Assembly: GCA_963682175.1 (NCBI GenBank)
Contig: OY821775.1
Coordinates: 1,302,001-1,366,000 of the forward strand
Direction of reading: 5' to 3'
DNA length: 64,000 nt
DNA from: Triglochin maritima
Lineage: Eukaryota; Streptophyta; Magnoliopsida; Alismatales; Juncaginaceae
In this document: in pieces, positions 59,761 through 64,000 of the stretch
Position numbering within the stretch: the first letter of the stretch is position 1
Layout: every line of letters begins with the position of its first letter
The notes under the pieces: generated by a model
Databases searched by the model: none
Seen by the model: only the letters and a program-made list of their open reading frames with translations
What the model was told of the DNA's origin: nothing
Translations under genes and position numbers: made by a program

Positions 59761-62329
59761 TAAGAAATGATTGGTTCAAAGTCTGAACCCAAATAACATG
59801 AAAAAAATAAAATCATGTACTCGATTAGACCCACTGCAGTTGGAACAAAAAAACATTGTTCTATTATAAGCTTTGATACATACTAAACATTTCATTCTAC
59901 TCACTAATCATATCATCACCTATACAAGCTGACCATGATTCAACAATGTGATACACGTTGGTACTTTCGAACCTTCAAGACACCCAAAAGAAAAAGGGAA
60001 AAAAAGAGACATCATGTTTGTCATTGATTTTTAAGTGAAGATGAATAAATCGAAGCAATCTAATTCTTCGTAATGGGAATGTGGTTTTTTGATAGCTAAA
60101 AAGATTATATGCTATTAAACCTGAGTAACATATGAAATATACCCAAATATATCACAAGAAGAGAGAGAACTTTACGAGGACATGGAGAAAGGAGCGCAGG
60201 TAGGCTCCATGCTATAGTGTCTTTGGAACCTAATCTTGGTAGGATATGTTGTCTGCTGGTCCATCCACATCTTCATTGGAAACCATGGTAGTATAACGCC
60301 AACTTTAAATAATTGGACGGTAGAGGAAGTGAATTCACTTATGTACGCCTAGATTCGATGTTGGACCACCTCTAATTAAGAATCACATTATTCTAAAGTA
60401 AAAGTGGATGTTGAGAAATTCGAAGTCATAAAAAACATTGACGATCTCAGGATGCCCACACAAGATTGCGTCTCATGATCATGCTTCAAATAATTTGTAG
60501 ACATATTTGGTTAAAAATGACCTCAACTTTGATTCAGAAAGCGACAATCTACTTAGGATATTCTTATTTTTCCTCTTTGGTGTGATCTGCGTACGCTCCT
60601 ATTTCTTATCTTATCTTAAATAAATAAAAATGGAATATCAACGAGGACCATAATCATTCTAATCTTTGGTAATTTGGTTGTTTCCTCGTGGCTGTTTTCT
60701 GTTACTTTGCATAGCATATCAATCGCAGTTTTCAAGAAGTATGTGCATTTTAAAATTTCAGCCCACAGAATAATAAACACGTTAGGTGTTCCAGTTCTAA
60801 CAAACCTGGCATTAGGAAAGGGACATGTTCTTAACTACTTGAAAACATTGTTAACAACTAATCCATCTTCAGTTTGCTGTCTTCCCTGATGTCCATGAAA
60901 ACAATTTTTCATTGACCTCGTGAAAAATAAAATAGAACCTTCCGAATTCTGGTCCAAAGACGAGACTAATATGAGACTCCACCCGCTATATCTTTGCATA
61001 ATTTACCTAATGTGCGTAATGACAACGTAATCTTTTCCAGAAGGTGCGGAAATGGTCTATCTTCATTTCTCCACTATTCCGTTTCTAAATTAAAACCCGA
61101 CATAAAGTAGGATCCTAATTAATTCTTCTAATTGATATATATACCTATCAAGATTAACAAAGCTTGATTAAATCCCACTTCTAGTTCAAACACAAATTAA
61201 TAGTACAATGATGTGAGTGCTTGTAATGAAGTACGTAATTTTCCTTAAAAACCCAATCAAGAACATGATCCGCAATTTTTATATTTACCGTACCGTTTTA
61301 AATGTACATTTTGAGCTATTAGCAACTTTTTATTGCTTGAAAAGTTCAAAACCTAATCCGGTTAAAAAAAGGTGTAGGCCTGCATCAGATGGGTTCAATG
61401 AACTCGGAAAAACAAAAGGTAGCAGGAAGGATAATAATAATAAGTTCAAACAATAAACCTACAGAATATACTTAGATGATTTCTTTCGCTTGTACTTGTT
61501 TTTGTCTAAAGTTATGAAAACAAAAGGTGCGTTTTTACACTTTTAAGAAACTTAATTTGCAAATGCAAGTCAAATCAAATGATGTTCCTATGGGCTAAAC
61601 TTATCATCTCAATATTTAACAATAATATTTTTTGTAACCCCATGCCAGAAAAGCAAGCAGCCTTTTCTGGTCACATATTTATGTTATCTTATCTTTTTTC
61701 CCCTAAAAATTCTGAATCAGTGGTACTTCTTGTTATCAGTCCTAATCATATAACATAAAAATAAAAAATATAACACAAAACCCACTTCTAGAACTTAATT
61801 TTATAAAAACAAGATTTGAGTTTTTCAAAAGTTGATAAGTATGAAAGACTAAAATATGGAAGTTCAGACTTGTAATTTGTAAACTCGCATGGTGCAAGCA
61901 CACCGATCTTATGCAAGCGTGCACGAATTAAAATTATAATATATATAACACAATGCATAATCAACATCTAAAGAATGCTCCTGCAGCAGGTTTAGTTCAT
62001 AAGCACGTCTCATCCCTTCCATCTTCTAAATCTCAGGGGGAAATGATCATTATGTTAATTAACCTCTTTTTGTTAGCTTTTATGGAAAGACAGAAATGAG
62101 GACCACAAGTCTATAAAAGAAACGGGAACATGATTCATATGATCATATCTATCCTTTCCCAAGCAACTAACAAGTTCAAAAGACAAAAACTGATAAAGAT
62201 AATTTAAATAAGAGCAAAAAGAAAACTTTACCCCATCACATATCCTTGCCAACAAATTACATATTGAAAAGTAATGCATATCACCTTGAATACATTGAGG
62301 GATCACCTACGGCCTAACTTTGACAATAC

Positions 62330-63234
62330 TTAAGATAGTGCACTTTCTTCAGTTTCCGAGTTCAGCACAAAACTAGGGAAGGCAGTTGTTATGTCCCTGA
62401 AAATGAAGAAACAATCAGGCATAACAACTTTATTTTAATTCACACGGAGAAAACAACTCTATTTATAAATAATCAGCTTATATACAATAGCAACAAAATG
62501 GTCATCAAGTAATTTACAATGGTACATAATTTCTGATTTGGTGCCAACTTGTATTAGATTTACAAGACCTGATTCTATTGAAATATGATAATATCTTTTG
62601 TTCATTTTTGAAAAATGGTATCACTATATATGGTCGTTCTTGCTTGAAATATATTTTGTTCTCGAGACCATGGCTCTTGAGCATATTGGGAAAAGAAACA
62701 AAACTACACATGCTTTCAGATTTTCACCTCAATCAAGTAGGAACCATAACAAATTAAAACTTTGATCCCATTAAATCCAAAGGATTTTGAATTAGTTTCT
62801 ATACGTCATTAAGCATGGCTTGAGGTTAGCAGTACTCAAAGTCATCCACTCAACATAGGTATGATTAACAAATGCCTGAAAACTGTTAAGCAAATCATGA
62901 AGACCATTCTAATTGAACTGTGCTGGAAACTTACTTCAAGTATGGAAGAGTCATATTCTTTATCATAGCAGGGTAGCGACGTACATATTCCTTCCACTCG
63001 TCAATATCAATCCTCCCATCACCCTTGATATCGGCTTCCTTGAATGTCTGCAATTGGGATCAATTGAACATTAGAAAACATTGAGTGTTTTTTTCCTTAC
63101 AGGACAAAGAGATGTTTCGACAACAGCAAAAGACATCAATGGTAACTTTTCACTTTGTCAACGATAGATTCAACTGCATCATCTGAAAGACAAAGGTCCG
63201 ATTCGTTCAGTATGGCCAGTACCATATCTTTCAG
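62330..63234 (-). CDS. Calcineurin B-like calcium sensor (CBL, perhaps CBL10-type), last three coding exons
   Basis: Calcium-binding regulatory subunit of CIPK kinases. Exons seen: 63234-63154, 63047-62935 and 62396-62330; phases agree (0, then 2). Peptides: [20 protein letters not shown] and VESIVDK, then [22 protein letters not shown], whose loop [12 protein letters not shown] is a canonical 12-residue EF-hand (D1, K3, D5, R7, D9, E12), then [20 protein letters not shown] and the stop TAA at 62332-62330. These correspond to the C-terminal EF-hand and the conserved FPSF motif, which contacts or is phosphorylated by CIPK. Upstream exons encoding the first EF-hands are not in the window. The LTR at 63350 begins 116 bp upstream of exon 63234, i.e. 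inside an intron or at a truncation. Confidence 0.85.
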
Positions 63235-63349
63235 CTGTTAAGGTGTCACGGAAAGAGCTAGTCACAAGCACGTCGAAAGCGGAAAAAATATATTAGAGCA
63301 TATGCATGTGAAAATGCATTTCTGAATAAAAATGGTGGAAAAAAATATC

Positions 63350-64000
63350 TGTTAGGAATTAAAATCAATCCCAAATACGCAGCGGAACAAAAAACGACAA
63401 TTCCAATTGGCTAATCTTGAGAACAAAACGCAAATCCAAAATCCAAACCACACAAACACGCAAGATTTAACGTGAAAACCAAATGCAGGAAAAACCACGG
63501 ACGACACAACTCAAATCCACTATAGAGAAACGTATTACAAGAGATGCTTACAAGCAGACGCGAACGAACCGACGAGATACCCGACTAAAAATCTCTCCCA
63601 CCGAATCACAAGGACGCTCTCTCTCTTTTCTCTCTAGAATGCAAAAGTGGACAATAGGAAATTAACCCTAAACAAAAGGGACGAAATTGTCTTTATATAA
63701 TAGGTCAAAACAAGTATAAGTTGCACCAAAATCGGGTGGAGTAATGTGCAAAACGTGGGCAGAACTGGGTCCAAACGGTCGACCGAACGGTCCAAACGGT
63801 CGACCGATCCAATAACTGTATCGCAAACGGTCGACCGATATTGAAGTCTCGTTCGACCGAAAAACAACAGTAACTTTTCTGGCTTGCGTGAGTGCTTAAT
63901 CGGTCGACCGTACACTTAAGTTCCGGTCGACCGAAATTCAACAGACACTTTTCTCCCAGCTCCTCGAATGTTTCCGGTCGACCGAATCCAAGGTTCCGGT
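63350..64000 (-). mobile_element. Copia-like LTR, reverse orientation, runs off the window
   Basis: Plus strand starts TGTTAGGAATTAAAATCAAT, the inverse of the LTR end at 29214. Homologous throughout to 28438-29214, including GGTTTTTCCTGCATTTGG on the minus strand, TAATACGTTTCTCTATAGTGG-type leader and TATATAAAGACAATTTCGTCC. Contains a CGGTCGACCG cluster from 63775 to the window end. It lies just upstream of a CBL exon; whether it is solo or belongs to a full element cannot be seen. Confidence 0.72.
63775..64000. repeat. CGGTCGACCG palindrome cluster C
   Basis: At least six perfect CGGTCGACCG sites plus partial copies (e.g. GTTCGACCG) in about 220 bp, continuing to the window end. Confidence 0.9.

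Larger units (their letters stand above)
55793..62329. other. Intergenic, 6.5 kb without an identified gene
   Basis: The left part should contain upstream sequence of the LRR gene. 57930-58240 is GC- and GA-rich (GAGAGAGAGAGAGG at 57960-57980) and reads like a minus-strand 5' UTR/promoter, perhaps the first noncoding exon of the LRR gene with a long leader intron. 58350-58620 holds TCGAG-rich phrases resembling the hAT MITE at 26455. An (AT)n tract lies near 59537-59558. No protein-like ORF. Confidence 0.5.

Overview
The window is nuclear DNA of a flowering plant, probably a eudicot. Evidence: split genes with GT-AG introns, plant-only families (CBL calcium sensor, THA8-type short PPR protein, very-long-chain 3-ketoacyl-CoA synthase, plant ANTH/AP180 adaptor), AT-rich intergenic DNA, and plant-type LTR retrotransposons, MULE, hAT and Tourist elements. 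I cannot name the species.

Layout. 1-1.6 kb: Ty1/copia polyprotein fragment cut off at a 36-base T tract. 2.4-4.3 kb (minus): pollen-type exopolygalacturonase with all splice sites intact but one extra base at the RIK active-site motif. 5.7-6.3 kb (minus): conserved small protein with an apparent frameshift at its N-terminus. 9.1-10.5 kb (minus) and 11.1-12.1 kb (plus): a THA8-like PPR gene and an AlkA-type DNA glycosylase, divergent across a ~600-bp promoter region. 14.7-16.7 kb (minus): alpha/beta hydrolase. 19.8-21.4 kb (minus): 3-ketoacyl-CoA synthase. 21.5-40.5 kb: a block of mobile elements with no host gene seen. It holds a foldback element with 22-bp repeats, a MULE-like element with two 33-bp palindromic arrays, two hAT MITEs, one Tourist MITE, a copia-like LTR, and a complete, very young Ty3/gypsy chromovirus with 1.9-kb LTRs. 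42.7-50.9 kb (minus): 15-exon clathrin assembly protein gene (PICALM1-like). 53.0-55.8 kb (minus): SDS22-like LRR protein. 62.3-63.2 kb (minus): last three coding exons of a CBL calcium-sensor gene, with an LTR inserted just upstream, running to the window end.

The host genes are ordinary single genes and do not form a pathway: pectin breakdown, organelle RNA processing, DNA repair, lipid elongation, endocytosis and calcium signalling. The unusual material is in the repeats. The 10-bp palindrome CGGTCGACCG is clustered in the LTRs of two different retrotransposon types at three sites. The MULE-like element carries two diverged arrays that keep exactly the same 33-bp period and alternate the orientation of an asymmetric core. 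The foldback element carries inverted arrays of a 22-bp unit. The gypsy element looks recent (almost identical LTRs, perfect TSD) yet already has an in-frame TAG between RNase H and integrase.
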